Assembly: GCA_963682055.1 (NCBI GenBank)
Contig: OY821740.1
Coordinates: forward strand, 48,380,795-48,444,794
DNA: 64,000 nucleotides
Origin: Primula veris
Taxonomy: Eukaryota > Streptophyta > Magnoliopsida > Ericales > Primulaceae
Direction: 5' to 3'
Part shown: one piece after another, positions 1-10,015 of the stretch
Layout: the number at the start of each line of letters is the position of its first letter
How positions within the stretch are numbered: position 1 is the stretch's first letter
Translations under genes and position numbers: made by a program
Notes under the pieces: model-generated
Seen by the model: the letters and a program-made list of their open reading frames with translations, nothing else
The model's database searches: none
Told to the model about the DNA's origin: nothing

Positions 1-101
1 TTGTTTTCCTTTTTTTCCGGTTATTCTTGTTGTTTCCTTGTACAATATTGGTGGATATGGTTTCATCACCAGTTGTGGTGTTAGGGTCAATTACTACTAG
101 T

Positions 102-395
102 AATCGAGCCCCAAGCGTTGCGTGTGCGGCGCGTAATGCAATAAAAATATAGAAAATATATATATATTTATGATATAAATACGTGTATAATACAAAAAAA
201 AACATAGTTTAAGATTTAAAAGAATGTTTGTTTATTAAAAAGCGATAAATAGTTTTATTAGTTTTTACTTTTTATATTTTTATGGAAGTATGGTATTATT
301 GTAATTAATATAAATGTGTAGGGGTATTTTTGGAAAAAATTGGCTAAATCGGGCAGCCTCATTTGACTTGGGTTGACTTATTATAATAGAACGAT
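102..395. repeat. Dispersed repeat, copy 1
   Basis: This block is absent from the paralogous intron at 16.3 kb and resembles 2070-2358. Both copies carry a gttgcgtgtg phrase near the left end, an AT-rich middle, and a right end with tttttggaaaaa, attgg and gggcag followed by ttat and aatag. It is therefore a transposed unit, but I see no clear terminal repeats and cannot name its class. Confidence 0.5.
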
Positions 396-503
396 TGTAC
401 AAATATTGTTGTTTTCCTGTTTTTTTTTCTTTTCTGTTACTCTTCTTGTTTGTTTTTATGAGTTGCGCTCGAGCTCCCTTCCAATTCGGAGTTATTATTA
501 GTA

Positions 504-739
504 CTCCCTCCGTTTCCATTTAATTGTTTAATACGAAACTACGTGCAATTTTTGACCGGCTAAAAACTTGTATCAAAATTGTCGGAATGATAATTTTCAA
601 AAGTTGATCATATAGTTAAAATGTTAAATTTTATGATTATATTTTCAAAAAATTAATTTGGACAATTTTGATACAAGTTATAAGCCGATCAAAATTGCAC
701 GTAGTTTCGTAGTGGACAATTAGATGAGAACGAAGGGAG
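504..739. mobile_element. Stowaway-like MITE (copy 1)
   Basis: The element starts with CTCCCTCCG and ends with the inverted CGAAGGGAG. It is flanked by TA on both sides (502-503 and 740-741), the target duplication of Tc1/Mariner-type Stowaway MITEs. The interior is a long imperfect inverted repeat around tacgaaactacgtgcaattt and aaaattgcacgtagtttcgt. It has no coding capacity. The same insertion is present at 16426-16660 in the paralogous intron, so it predates that duplication. Confidence 0.85.
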
Positions 740-990
740 TACAATATTGGTCGATATGGTTTCACTAACAAACCCAGAGTCTATAGGTTTGTACAACTCT
801 AATGAGTAATGATTATGGCCGTGACGTATTAACCGAGTGAATTGTATTAGCATTGATTATAAGTTTAGAAAACCAGAAAATATGAGTAATTACTTTGGTG
901 TGGATTAACTCTATTTAAGGATAAGACAAGTCTCGAAACTACTTGCAATTTTGATCTGAGCATTAACTTGTATCAAAATTGTCTCAATGA

Positions 991-2022
991 AAAATGGGCC
1001 ATACTTACTTGCACGCGTCCTCTTCAACAATATTATTATAGTATACAAATAATTAACACTGTTAAATGTACAATTAAAAATAAGATTATATATTATCAAA
1101 AATCTGAACCGATTAAATGTAATGTTACGTAGCCCAACTGTAATTTAAATAAAAATATGTTTTTACTATCAAAACAAAAGTAATTGGTATACATAATCCG
1201 TCACGTCAACATATAAAGTTTTTGGGCAATATTTTTATATAGCAATATCATTTCTCTAAAAATAAATTTAATTTACACTTTCTCACCAAAATAACATATA
1301 ATTAATTAAACATCATCACCTCTTTCAGTTTTGCACTGTACATTTTAAAAGTCTTGCTTAAGATTGCATTCAGATTACATAGATAAATTTATCCAGCTTA
1401 TATAAATTAATATTTACCACATCACATGTATATGCCGAAAAATAAAATGATGTTAAAAAAGGTGAGGTTGATTAATACTCTACTTACTTTCTCTTGGTCG
1501 TGTTTGAATGTATCTTTTGTGGACAAAGTGTGTCAAAGTCAAATTCAAACTATAATTTTATGTATATTTAGCTTTAACACTATCTTGATTTCTTAAAAAA
1601 TGATTGTATTTTTTTAATATTCCCTAGTTATATTTATTTATAACTCGAAACAAAAGCAAAATGAAAAGAAGTAATCGTTTTTTGACCATGATAATAGTGG
1701 TTTGCGAAATTTGTTCCCGGACCTTGCGTTTTCACCTTACCTTTTCAATTTGCAATTATTTTTCTATACTAAGTTTAACTTTAAATTTTGCGCTCCGCTG
1801 TGAAAGCCGATGCGATTTTTACACAAAAAACTGCAAGAAGAAGTTTAATAGGGTAGGTCAAAATTTAATTTCCGCTTTTAAACATTCATTATTATGAGGA
1901 AGCAAACGAAATCGAACATGATAAGAATAAGTGATGCCTTAATGCGATATGTGAAATTTATTCTAAATAACCAGAGCCGGAGCAAGAGTTTCAGAGACCT
2001 TGGGCCTTCATGGAAACAAGAC

Positions 2023-2057
<35 letters not shown>

Positions 2058-2631
2058 TCGTAAAAGTTACCAATGTGTTGCGTGTGAGACGCATAATGAC
2101 ATAAATCTCGTAATATATTTTATTTTTAACATTATATTCAAATTTGTTATCATTTATTATAGTTATGGATATTAAAACGAATTGTTAATTAATTTAGGAT
2201 ACATCCATAATTAGAAAAATATAGTGAGGACAAATAGTTAATTAATTAGATTATGTATATTGGTAATTATTAAAATAGAGTGAAAATATTTTTGGAAAAA
2301 TTGGTCAAAATTGGGCAGACTCAACTTCTTTTGAATTTGCTTATATTAATAGTATGATATTTAATTTAATTTAATAACAAAATAAAATAAATACAAAAAT
2401 GTTACTAAAACCCACATTCTACAAGAATGATAGCAAAATAAAACTAAGTTTAAATAAAATATCTTGGACACACACTTACTTATGTCAAAACAATAATTTA
2501 TATATTTTTTTCGAAAACGGATGTTTCTAAATTTCGGTATTTTTCGGAGGACCTTGACTGATAAAACCGGGCTTGTGAATAACATTTCAAACCTACATTA
2601 TTAGAGTATTTTACTGGGATAAGCATATAAA
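991..2631. other. Intergenic, AT-rich, no gene recognised
   Basis: No convincing coding sequence is present; the open frames at 1661-1897 and 1894-2175 have low-complexity composition and no recognisable motif. A (TA)n microsatellite lies at about 2024-2055. The second copy of the 102-395 dispersed repeat lies at about 2070-2358, close downstream of the microsatellite. Confidence 0.6.
2070..2358. repeat. Dispersed repeat, copy 2
   Basis: This is the diverged relative of 102-395 in the same orientation. It keeps the tgttgcgtgtg phrase at the left and a tttttggaaaaattgg block at the right, ending in ttatattaatagtatga. Its left edge adjoins a (TA)n tract. Class unknown. Confidence 0.45.
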
Positions 2632-3024
2632 TCAAGCCCAAATATGTTTCTTTACCCAACTTTTCTTATCTGGAGAGAAAAAGAAACCGTCAGGTCTTGA
2701 TTCCCAACAACACAAGGCATGCCAGTTCTCCCCCTTTTTATTCAGAGAACAATGTTTTTCAATAGACGTCTTATAAACATCGAACATTTGTGATTTTTTT
2801 CCCCGCCACCAGTGACAGAAGAAAAGAGTACGCCCGAAAAAGGTCGGATGAAATGTAAAGTCAAACTTTCCTCCTTTACGAAGATTTCTGAATCCCAAAT
2901 CGTCATTTTTTGACTGACAATGAACCTTGATGAAAACAGTGCTGCTATCGAAAAATTCAGCAACAGAGCGTTTTGAGCAAATAAAACAAAGAATCAAGAA
3001 GATGATGCATTTTGATGTTGTCAT
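2632..3024 (-). CDS. Plant self-incompatibility S1-family (SPH) secreted protein
   Basis: This is an intronless 130-aa reading frame. Residues 1-22 form a hydrophobic signal peptide (CIIFLILCFICS core), so the product should enter the secretory pathway. The mature part has the S1/SPH beta-sandwich signature: VHCQSKNDDLG near residue 33, a GG..FTFHP block, TLFFCHWW near residue 67, a FDVY strand, then late cysteines in KHCS and ALCCWE before a PDG turn. Size and cysteine spacing fit S-protein homologues, which are small secreted proteins. One member controls pollen rejection in Papaver, but most have no known role. A TATA-like motif lies 43 nt upstream of the start codon. The upstream flank is a tandem array carrying a Cassandra insertion. 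I infer family membership only; ligand and tissue are unknown. The ATG is the first in frame and immediately precedes the signal peptide. Confidence 0.85.
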   Translation of the reverse strand: MTTSKCIIFLILCFICSKRSVAEFFDSSTVFIKVHCQSKNDDLGFRNLRKGGKFDFTFHPTFFGRTLFFCHWWRGKKSQMFDVYKTSIEKHCSLNKKGENWHALCCWESRPDGFFFSPDKKSWVKKHIWA

Positions 3025-3066
3025 TGAGATTGTTAAAGTCTTGTGTGTGTATCAATCAAACATACG

Positions 3067-3074
3067 CTTATATA
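3067..3074 (-). promoter_or_regulatory. Candidate TATA box of the S1-type gene
   Basis: On the minus strand this reads TATATAAG, 43 nt upstream of the S1-type ATG at 3024. Its position fits a short leader. It lies just before the tandem array that begins near 3108. Confidence 0.4.
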
Positions 3075-3308
3075 CCAATTTAAATTCCTTTTTAAGTAAG
3101 CCTGCTATTAGAATATTTATTACATTGATATTTGTCAATTATGTCATAGATTTGATTTTATGGATATTCAAACTTAACTGATATTTTTTAGAATATTTAT
3201 TACATTGATATTGTCAATAATGTAATGGATTTGATTTTATGGATATTCAAACTTAACTGATATTTATTACATTGATATTGTCAATAATGTCATGGATTTG
3301 ATTTTATG

Positions 3309-4000
3309 TGTAACGACCCGGCCCTACGGACCGAACCGCTACGCCCGTATCAACAATATTGTCCGCTTTGGCACAACTTCCCAGGGGGGTCACCCATCCT
3401 GGTACTACTCCAAGCTAAGCACGTTTAACTGTGGAATTCCGTCCTCGCTGTTGTGCCGCACGGCTTTAAAAAGCCTTGTTGATAGGAAATGGATCTTTAA
3501 GCTTATATACCACACGAGTACTCTCATATCTGGGCGATGTGGGACTGACGCACAACACCGCACCACAGAATTTCCTTCCTGGAAATCTGGGTCGTCACAA
3601 TCACCCTCCCTTTAGGCACGACGTCCTCGTCGGACACGTCGTCCTTCAGGGGCTCACACACACGTGCTAGTCCCCACATTTCCGGCCAGATAGAGGCTCT
3701 GATACCATCTGTAACGACCCGGCCCTACGGACCGAACCGCTACGCCCGTATCAACAACATTGTCCGCTTTGGCACAACTTCCCAGGGGGATCACCCATCC
3801 TGATACTACTCCAAGCTAAGCACGCTTAACTGTGAAGTTCCGTCCTCGCTGTTGTGCCGCACGGCTTTAAAAGGCCTTGTTGATAGGAAATGGATCTTTA
3901 AGCTTATATACCACACGAGTACTCTCATATCTGGGCGATGTGGGACTGACGCACAACACCGCACCACGGAATTTCCTTCCTGGAAATCTGGGTCGTCACA
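3309..4000 (-). mobile_element. Cassandra-type TRIM retrotransposon with 5S rRNA-like LTRs
   Basis: Two nearly identical 291-bp LTRs (3309-3599 and 3710-4000) flank a ~110-bp interior with no reading frame. A 5-bp target duplication TTATG occurs at 3304-3308 and 4001-4005. On the minus strand the 5' LTR is followed after two bases by TGGTATCAGAGCC, an initiator-Met tRNA primer-binding site (3695-3707). The 3' LTR is preceded by the purine tract AAAGGGAGGG. Each LTR carries sequence matching plant 5S rRNA in the sense of the element (reverse complement of cccagggggg, tcacccatcctg, tactactcc and taagcacg). An internal 5S region is the defining feature of Cassandra, a non-autonomous terminal-repeat retrotransposon in miniature. 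High LTR identity suggests a fairly recent insertion. Confidence 0.93.
3369..3458 (-). repeat. 5S rRNA-derived segment in Cassandra 3' LTR
   Basis: The reverse complement contains the 5S landmarks GTAGTACCAGGATGGGTGACC and CTGGGAAGTT, with degenerate flanks. In 5S genes these lie in and around the internal control region for RNA polymerase III. The matching segment of the other LTR is at about 3770-3859. It is retrotransposon sequence, not a functional 5S gene. Confidence 0.8.
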
Positions 4001-4340
4001 TTATGGATATTCAAACTTAACTGGTACTTTTTAGAATATTTATTACATTGATATTTGTCAATTATGTCATGGACTTGATTTTATGAATATTCAAACTTAA
4101 CTGATAATTTTTAGAATATTTATTACATTGATATTGTCAATAATGTCATGAATTTGATTTTATGGATATTCAAACTTAACGGGTACTTTTTAGAATATTT
4201 ATTACATTGATATTTGTCAATAATGTCATGGATTTGATTTTATGGATATTCAAACTTAACTGGTACTTTTTAGAATATTTATTACATTGATATTTGTCAA
4301 TAATGTTATGGATTTGATTTTATGGATATTCAAGTTTAAA

Positions 4341-4431
4341 AGAAACTATTAAGTTTAAAACATGTGAGAAACCTCATCCCATTGTCAAAGTGGCTACGCA
4401 AGTATTTCTCTTGATGTTAACAGGTGTTTTT
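4341..4431. other. Short unique stretch before the gypsy element
   Basis: This links the tandem array to the retrotransposon. It ends with the five T residues (4427-4431) that act as the left target duplication. Confidence 0.5.
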
Positions 4432-5148
4432 TGGAGAAAGAATGTCAGCATCCCCTCATCCGGGCCCCTAACATCCTCAAAACAGTCTATCCAGGCCTCT
4501 GCCAATCATGATTGATATGCCACCCCGGACCTGAAGAGGCCGAGCTGTGTCTACGCCGGCCCAGAGAAGCGTATCGAGTACGCTTCTATAATTAATGATG
4601 CTGCTCCCTTGGGGGACCCCTCACCGTTTTATCGACATGGCCCAATCACATGATATCAACTGTGGGTCCCGGAAAAGGAATGTACCCTTGTCAGAGTCAT
4701 AAATGTCCTAACGCCGTTGGATTAATACTTGACAGTACAGTGATCCAAGGGCTAATACGCCTCTGGATCATACTATAAATACCCCCACTAATACTACTTA
4801 AGACGGAGAGAGAGAAAAACAGCGAGAAGAGAGATAAAACCGAAATAACCCGGCTTGCTCCATTACACCTCGTTCCACCCGATACCACATCAAGTAACCG
4901 GACCGTCCCCATTCACTCTTAACCTAAATTATAGCCTCTGCATACCTAAGTTCTTTTACACCGTACTGACTTGATCGTCGGAGAGGGAAAGCCTGGAACC
5001 AACCCGGGCCCCCTGTTCGTTGCTTGTGCAGGTACGAAGAGAACCCCGTCACCGAAGCAGAACGTATATATACCGGACCTCTTAGCGACCTCGTAGCTGA
5101 CGCGTGCTGTTGAATAAGCCGAGCCTAGGAAGAAAAATAGGCTCGCCA
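4432..5148 (+). repeat. Gypsy 5' LTR
   Basis: This 717-bp LTR begins TGGAGAAAG and ends CTCGCCA. A plausible promoter, ctataaatacccc, lies at about 4778-4790 and recurs in the 3' copy. It is followed one base later by the primer-binding site. It aligns with 8392-8526 and 13491-13802. Confidence 0.8.
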
Positions 5149-5149
5149 A

Positions 5150-5168
5150 TTGGCGCCATCTGTGGGAA
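5150..5168 (+). promoter_or_regulatory. Gypsy primer-binding site
   Basis: TTGGCGCCATCTGTGGGAA lies directly after the 5' LTR. TGGCGCC-type sites at this position are typical tRNA-complementary primer sites of plant gypsy elements. The exact tRNA cannot be decided by eye. Confidence 0.7.
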
Positions 5169-5382
5169 GCGTGTAAAGAACGCGTTTGCCCTGACAATCC
5201 GTCCCCGAGAAAACATGTATGGCAATAACCAGTTCGACACCCCGTTGTCTCGACCCACCCCCGTTTGCCGGATGCCAAGGACCCTTTCTTTTGATGCCAC
5301 CCTGAGAACCACGTCCACAAGGGAGCCCATTCCCTTAACGACGGTGGCTGGAACACCCCGATCATGCGCCTAGCTGGCGTAG

Positions 5383-7113
5383 ATGATGCTCGATATCCAT
5401 GAAAAGGAGCTCGTCGCCCTCGCGGCCCAGAAGACATTAATAGCCACGTTGATGACACCGGAGCCCGAGCCCGTCACTCACGGTGCATTCCAAGATGAAC
5501 CGAGCCCCATCCTCGCCAGAAGCGTGATGTCCCGGATGGGACCCCCACGACGACCCCCCCTTGATGCTCCCAAAGAGCCAACTAGGGGTGAGGAGTCGGG
5601 GCATTCCCACGAAGGGAATTCCCGTCACGGCGACGAGCAAGGTATACACTCTCGGCTCCGCTGGACGGAAGACAGTCGAAACTCACGACCGGGATCGAGT
5701 CGTGCCCGAACTCACAAGCCTCCTCGAACGCGAAGGCGCGGCCGCCGTGCTGGTCGAGACGATGCAGCCGATGAGGCAGCATTGAAAATCGTGGCCACCA
5801 CCCGCAGCACCCCGTTCTCGGATGAGATCGAGTACAGTACTCCCCTCGGAAACTTCATCGCCCCTGTCCTCCAGATCTTCAACGCAGACTCTGACCCAGA
5901 GGCTCATCTCCGACACTACCGATACCAGATGAATCATTGGTCCCACCTGGACCAACTGACGTGCAGATGCTTTCCCGCCAGCCTGGGAAGGCTGGCTAGT
6001 AAATGGTTCCAGTCCGTGCCCGCCAACTCCATCCACTGTTGGGACGACCTAGCCTATGACTTCGCGTACCGGTTTATAAACTTGAAAGAAAGAGTTACTC
6101 AACCGGAGCAGCTCTATCAAGTGAGGGTCCAATCCAAAGAGACCCTCGAGAGTTACAATAATCGGTTCTGGCTGAAGCACGCTGAGTGCACGGACTGTCC
6201 CAACTCCACCGCCATAGCTGCTTTCAGACAAAACATGGTCGTGGGCAGCAGAATCCGTAACGAGATGATAGCAACCCCCCCTAACTCAGTCCCTCAGCTC
6301 AGATACCTCATAAAGCAGTATATTGACATAGAGAAGGACATGAGGTCTGCCAGGGCAACACGTTCGATAGCCATCATCGACCAACCGAGTGACAGGTCCG
6401 TCACGATGAGCCCTCAAAGAAACCGGTCCATAGCGGAAAGGATGGAGCGGCCTCGTACGGGAAGAAATCCACAACTGGCCCCTAAAAGAAGAAAAGAGGA
6501 CCCCCGGCCGAGGCACCAAGCCCCACTTGACCCGGACACTGCCTACTCCACCACTTTTCGCCTCCCGCTGATCGACCTCCTTGGCAAGAAAGAGAACGAG
6601 CCGTTCTTCTCTTGGCCTCTTCCTCTCCGGAACGAACCGACCCACGGGCCTAATGACAAAATCTGTGAATATCACAGAGGCCGCGGCCATCACACCAACG
6701 ATTGTCACGGTATGAAGGTCAGACTCGAAGGATGGGTCCGGGACGACCTGATGGATAAATACGTCAAGTCACGAAGGGACTCCGATCGAGACGGAGAAGG
6801 GGTCGACGAGAGGCAGCGAGACCTCCCCCTACCGGTGATGACCTGTCAGGTTATTCATTCTGAACCAAAGAAGCCGAATCCAAGTGGTGTAGAAAGAACC
6901 TCGGCTCGAGAGGCAGCAATGAAGCAGCACGTCTGCCTCGCCGAAAGTCCGAGCCCACGGAAGAAGCGCAAGAACGATGCCAAACCAGATTTAAGCTTTA
7001 CCGACTTCGACCTGGTGGGGTGGACCTGCCCCACTACGATGCCCTTGTTATCTCAGCCCAAGTTGGCCATTGCGCAGTGGGACGGATCCTCATCGATCAA
7101 GGGGCATCGGTGA
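5383..7113 (+). CDS. Gypsy retrotransposon Gag
   Basis: This is an open frame of 576 codons. The N-terminal third is charged and proline/arginine-rich. The central part is a retrotransposon Gag domain (approx. residues 155-310) with QIFNADSDPEAHLRHY, ASKWFQSVP and YNNRFW motifs. Further on, CEYHRGRGHHTNDCH (approx. residue 425) resembles the zinc-binding spacer element of this lineage. The protein would package element RNA in virus-like particles. The last ~30 residues are out of frame with the protease that normally continues from Gag. A base appears to be missing from the G run at about 7016-7020, so the natural Gag-protease fusion is broken. An upstream start cannot be excluded, but the frame opens near this ATG. 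Confidence 0.85.
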   Translation: MMLDIHEKELVALAAQKTLIATLMTPEPEPVTHGAFQDEPSPILARSVMSRMGPPRRPPLDAPKEPTRGEESGHSHEGNSRHGDEQGIHSRLRWTEDSRNSRPGSSRARTHKPPRTRRRGRRAGRDDAADEAALKIVATTRSTPFSDEIEYSTPLGNFIAPVLQIFNADSDPEAHLRHYRYQMNHWSHLDQLTCRCFPASLGRLASKWFQSVPANSIHCWDDLAYDFAYRFINLKERVTQPEQLYQVRVQSKETLESYNNRFWLKHAECTDCPNSTAIAAFRQNMVVGSRIRNEMIATPPNSVPQLRYLIKQYIDIEKDMRSARATRSIAIIDQPSDRSVTMSPQRNRSIAERMERPRTGRNPQLAPKRRKEDPRPRHQAPLDPDTAYSTTFRLPLIDLLGKKENEPFFSWPLPLRNEPTHGPNDKICEYHRGRGHHTNDCHGMKVRLEGWVRDDLMDKYVKSRRDSDRDGEGVDERQRDLPLPVMTCQVIHSEPKKPNPSGVERTSAREAAMKQHVCLAESPSPRKKRKNDAKPDLSFTDFDLVGWTCPTTMPLLSQPKLAIAQWDGSSSIKGHR

Positions 7114-7694
7114 ATATACTCTTTGGAGACCTCTTCCAAAAGATGGGGCTAAAAGAGGAGCAGCTAGAAACCAAAGTCCCTCCCCTGTACGGATTCAACT
7201 CTGAGGCAGTTCAGCCCAGAGGGAACATAACCTTGCCCGTGAAAACGGGTACAAAAGTTATGAGCGTGGAGTTCACGGTGGTGAACGTCCCCTTCGTTTA
7301 CAATGTTATATTGGGGCGCGCGTGGCTTCACGAAATAGATGGCGTCTCCTCCACTCTGCACCAAAAGGTCAAGCACCCAACTGTTTCTGGAGTAGAGATC
7401 ATCTCGGGAAACCAAAAATTTTTGCGAAGCTGCGCCATGGCCGTATACTCCGGCGACAAACCGGTTCCGGTCCAGAGTGCCATGAATATAGAAACGGAGG
7501 ACCCCAAGTTGCTGAGGGAACTAAATAAAAAAATGGGGCCAGAGGCTGAGGACAAGGTGGAAGGAGGATTGCTGAAGATCCAGATCCCAGGATTGGACGA
7601 AGACCACTTTTTCATGGTGGGCGCGAAGCTAAGCGAGTCCGAGGTGGCCGATCTCATCGAGCTTCTGCTCCAGTACCTCGATAATTTTGCATGA
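7020..7694 (+). pseudogene. Gypsy aspartic protease region (broken from Gag)
   Basis: The frame starts inside the end of Gag, in a different phase, with no true ATG at its first codon (GTG). It carries the retropepsin signature ILIDQGASVNILFGD near residues 24-38 and the second conserved block VPFVYNVILGRAWLH near residue 90. It ends at a TGA where related elements have TGG (tryptophan before TPSEM). That nonsense change separates protease from reverse transcriptase. It would have matured the polyprotein; here it cannot be made as part of one. Confidence 0.8.
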
Positions 7695-8391
7695 ACACCT
7701 AGCGAAATGCCGGACATCAGTCCCGACCTCGCCTGCCATCGATTGAACGTCAATCGGACGCCAAACCCGTGATGCAAAAGGGGCGCCGTGTCAGTCCAGA
7801 GCATGCCGATACCATAAACGAGTAGGTACAAAAGCTTCTGCTGGCCGGAGCCATCAGAGAAATCTATTATCCGAGATGGCTCGCTAACCCCGTAATAGAC
7901 CCTAAAAAGAACGGAAAGCTGCGCGTGTGCATCGATTACACGAGCCTTAATCGGGCCTGTCCTAAAGATCCTTTCCACTTGCCCAAAATTGATCAGATAG
8001 TGGACTCTACGGCCGGGGCAGCCAGAATGAGCTTCCTGGATGACTGCTCCGGCTATCATCAATTACCCATGTCGGAGGCCGACCAATAAAAAACGGCCTT
8101 CATAACGCCAAGGGGAAATTACTGCTATCGAGTGATGCCCTTCGGGCTCAAGAATGTCGGGGCAACGTACCAAATGATGGTCACCAAAATCTTCTCCAAG
8201 AATATAGGCCGGACTATGGAGGTTTATATCGACGATATGGTGGTAAAAAGCACCCAAGAGGAGAAACACCTGTCCGACCTAAGGGAGGTGTTCGAGACCA
8301 TCCGAAGGCACGGCCTAAAGCTGAACGCCTCTAAATACGCCTTCGGGGTAGGGGTCGGAAAATTCCTAGGGTTCATGGTGACCCATCGGGG
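7695..8391 (+). pseudogene. Gypsy reverse transcriptase fragment
   Basis: Translated in the protease-compatible frame this gives recognisable RT blocks: TPSEMPDISPDLACHRLN, PRWLANPV, KKNGKLRVCIDYTSLNRACP, MPFGLKNVGATYQ and the catalytic YIDDMVV. In-frame stops occur at 7692-7694, near 7829 and near 8088. The domain ends abruptly at 8391 after GLTP, where LTR sequence begins. The connection, RNase H and integrase domains are missing. It is non-functional. Confidence 0.85.
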
Positions 8392-8526
8392 CCTAACGCC
8401 GTTGGATTAATACTTGACAGTACAGTGATCCAAGGGCTAATACGCCTCTGGATCATACTATAAATACCCCCACTAATACTACTTAAGACGGAGAGAGAGA
8501 AAAACAGCGAGAAGAGAGATAAAACT
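8392..8526 (+). repeat. Gypsy 3' LTR, left fragment
   Basis: This matches 4707-4841 of the 5' LTR almost perfectly, including ctataaataccccc. The first ~275 bp of the LTR are missing because of the internal deletion. It is interrupted at 8527 by the nested copia-type element and resumes at 13491. Confidence 0.88.
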
Positions 8527-9738
8527 TGTTGGCCCGTGCGGCTAAACCTTAAAGGGGGGAGGGGTGAATAAGGTTATTGGCGCTTTTTGCGGAATTAAAC
8601 TTAATGGCAACTAACAACCCAACTTTTTGCAATTATACGCTTAAGCGTTTAATAACGTTAATGAAATGCTAGAAGTTCTTAAACTCAAGCAAGAAAATAA
8701 GCAATAATATAAGTTACGGAAAGTAAAAGTTTAGGGAAAGAAATTGACACCGCGATTTATAGAGGTTCGGCAAACGGCATACGTCCTCTCCTCGGTACTA
8801 CCGAGTATTTCACTAAAAATCTTCTTGCGGATCTTACAAATCCTATCGAGCTAATCAACCGATTAAGCTCCCCCTCACTCTGTGGGTGTCCCGAATGAAA
8901 AGACCTAGAGCTTTTAAGCAACACTCGCTTACAAAGCCTCTACCCGATCACTCGCTCACAAACGAGTTTATATTTCACTCTTTACAATTTTGTTACAACA
9001 ATGTAACTACACTCACTATTTTAATTGCTTCTAAATAAGCTAATTGGTGAGTTTTTTTTATGTTGTTTGAGCTTGAATCGTTTTCTCCTTGATTTCCCTC
9101 TTTCTCGAATATTTTCACCAAAATGGTGATTTTTAGGGTTTTGATTGAAAGAGGTTGAAGGATAATGAATTGTTATGAATGGATGTGATAGATATGTTTG
9201 GAGAGTGATTTGGGGTGGTTTATAAAGTCAGCAAAGTCTGTTTTATTTTTATGACCGTTGGAAGTGGTTGAGTGTTTTTATCCATTGGTTTTAAGCCATT
9301 TCCCAGAATAAGCTGAAAAGCAGTTTTTGAAATCTGCAGAAAACGATCGGTCGTTTTCTGCAGTCGATCGGTCGTTTTCAGAAAACGATCGGTCGTTTTC
9401 TGTATTTCGACCGGTCGTTTTTCAGACGACCTTACTGGAAGAATTTTGACCAAAAACGATCGGTCGTTTTTGTCCAGACGATCGGTCGTTTTTCTTCTGG
9501 CAGTTTCTCGGTTTTCTCGTTATTCTTCGACTGCTTGTAGCTTCTTCGTTTTAGCTCCGATTCCGCTTGAACCTTTGACTTCGTTACCGAATGCTCTATC
9601 ATTTTAAAGTCCTGAAATATACATTTTCTCTTTTTGGAAAAGACAAGCATTATATCATTGAAATAGAGAAATCGTAAAATCATTAAATACATAATCAAAG
9701 TTATAATCAAAATCAATTATTGAACTCTAAGTTCAACA
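8527..9738 (-). repeat. Copia-type 3' LTR (1,212 bp)
   Basis: This is the left LTR on the plus strand, very similar to 12295-13490. It contains six copies of a quasi-palindrome (9340-9493), one more than the other LTR, which explains most of the 16-bp length difference. Open frames through it (for example 9220-9453) reflect the repeats, not coding. Confidence 0.9.
9340..9493. repeat. Array of six CGATCGGTCG quasi-palindromes
   Basis: The fullest form is AAAACGATCGGTCGTTTT. Copies start near 9340, 9365, 9382, 9408 (CGACCGGTCG variant), 9452 and 9479. Each is nearly its own reverse complement and carries three CpG sites. Role unknown; see also 13107-13240 and 60949-61113. Confidence 0.9.
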
Positions 9739-10015
9739 ATCTCCCCCATTTTGATTATGACAAACTAATGATGATTTTACAAGTATAAATATATCTCCTC
9801 TATTTTAATAAATCGCATTAAGTCTAAATATCATTTTTCTCCCCCTTTGGCATTATCAAAATGCAATAAAAAAAAATTGGGGTTATGTGGAGGGTTTTCA
9901 AAGAAAAACCTAAAAACGTGAAAAATGTTATTATGATGCATATGTCCCACCTAATCACATATATGTAAATATTAAAGAGTAGAGTATACCGAATATGTGA
10001 TGTCGGGGCCGCTCT

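Larger units (their letters stand above)
1..990. repeat. Duplicated segment of SPATA20-like intron 1
   Basis: This stretch is a diverged copy of the first intron of the gene at 16017-26755. Landmarks occur in the same order in both places: the phrase aatattggtggatatggttt, the gagttgcgctcgagctcc stretch, a Stowaway-like MITE at the same position, and a block with ataggtttgtacaactctaa followed by gtgtggattaactctattt. Homology to the 16.2-16.9 kb region ends near 980. No exon of the gene is visible, and the copy continues off the left edge. It differs by an extra ~280-bp insertion at about 102-380. It is best read as a partial segmental duplication, not a functional gene part. Confidence 0.75.
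3108..4340. repeat. ~78-bp tandem repeat array split by a Cassandra element
   Basis: Units contain ttagaatatttattacattg, gtcaataatgtcatgg and a tggatattcaaacttaact phrase. I count about seven units: three before 3308 and four or more after 4001. Unit length is close to 78 bp, with small indels such as gatatttgtc versus gatattgtc. The array lies in the upstream flank of the S1-type gene. Confidence 0.85.

Noticed and set aside
1661..2175. Two small plus-strand frames near the left end
   Set aside because: One runs through a (TA)n tract; neither shows homology-like motifs.
3292..4034. Reading frames and a possible 5S rRNA gene
   Set aside because: The sequence is explained by Cassandra LTRs; the 5S part is degenerate and duplicated exactly with the LTRs.
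5082..8062. Minus-strand and alternate-frame ORFs over the gypsy element
   Set aside because: They are shadows of gag, protease and RT, which carry the recognisable motifs on the plus strand.
9220..9716. Open frames through the copia LTR with repeated KTTDRF-like peptides (also 12984-13468)
   Set aside because: They are produced by the DNA quasi-palindrome array in noncoding LTR sequence and have no start context or family match.
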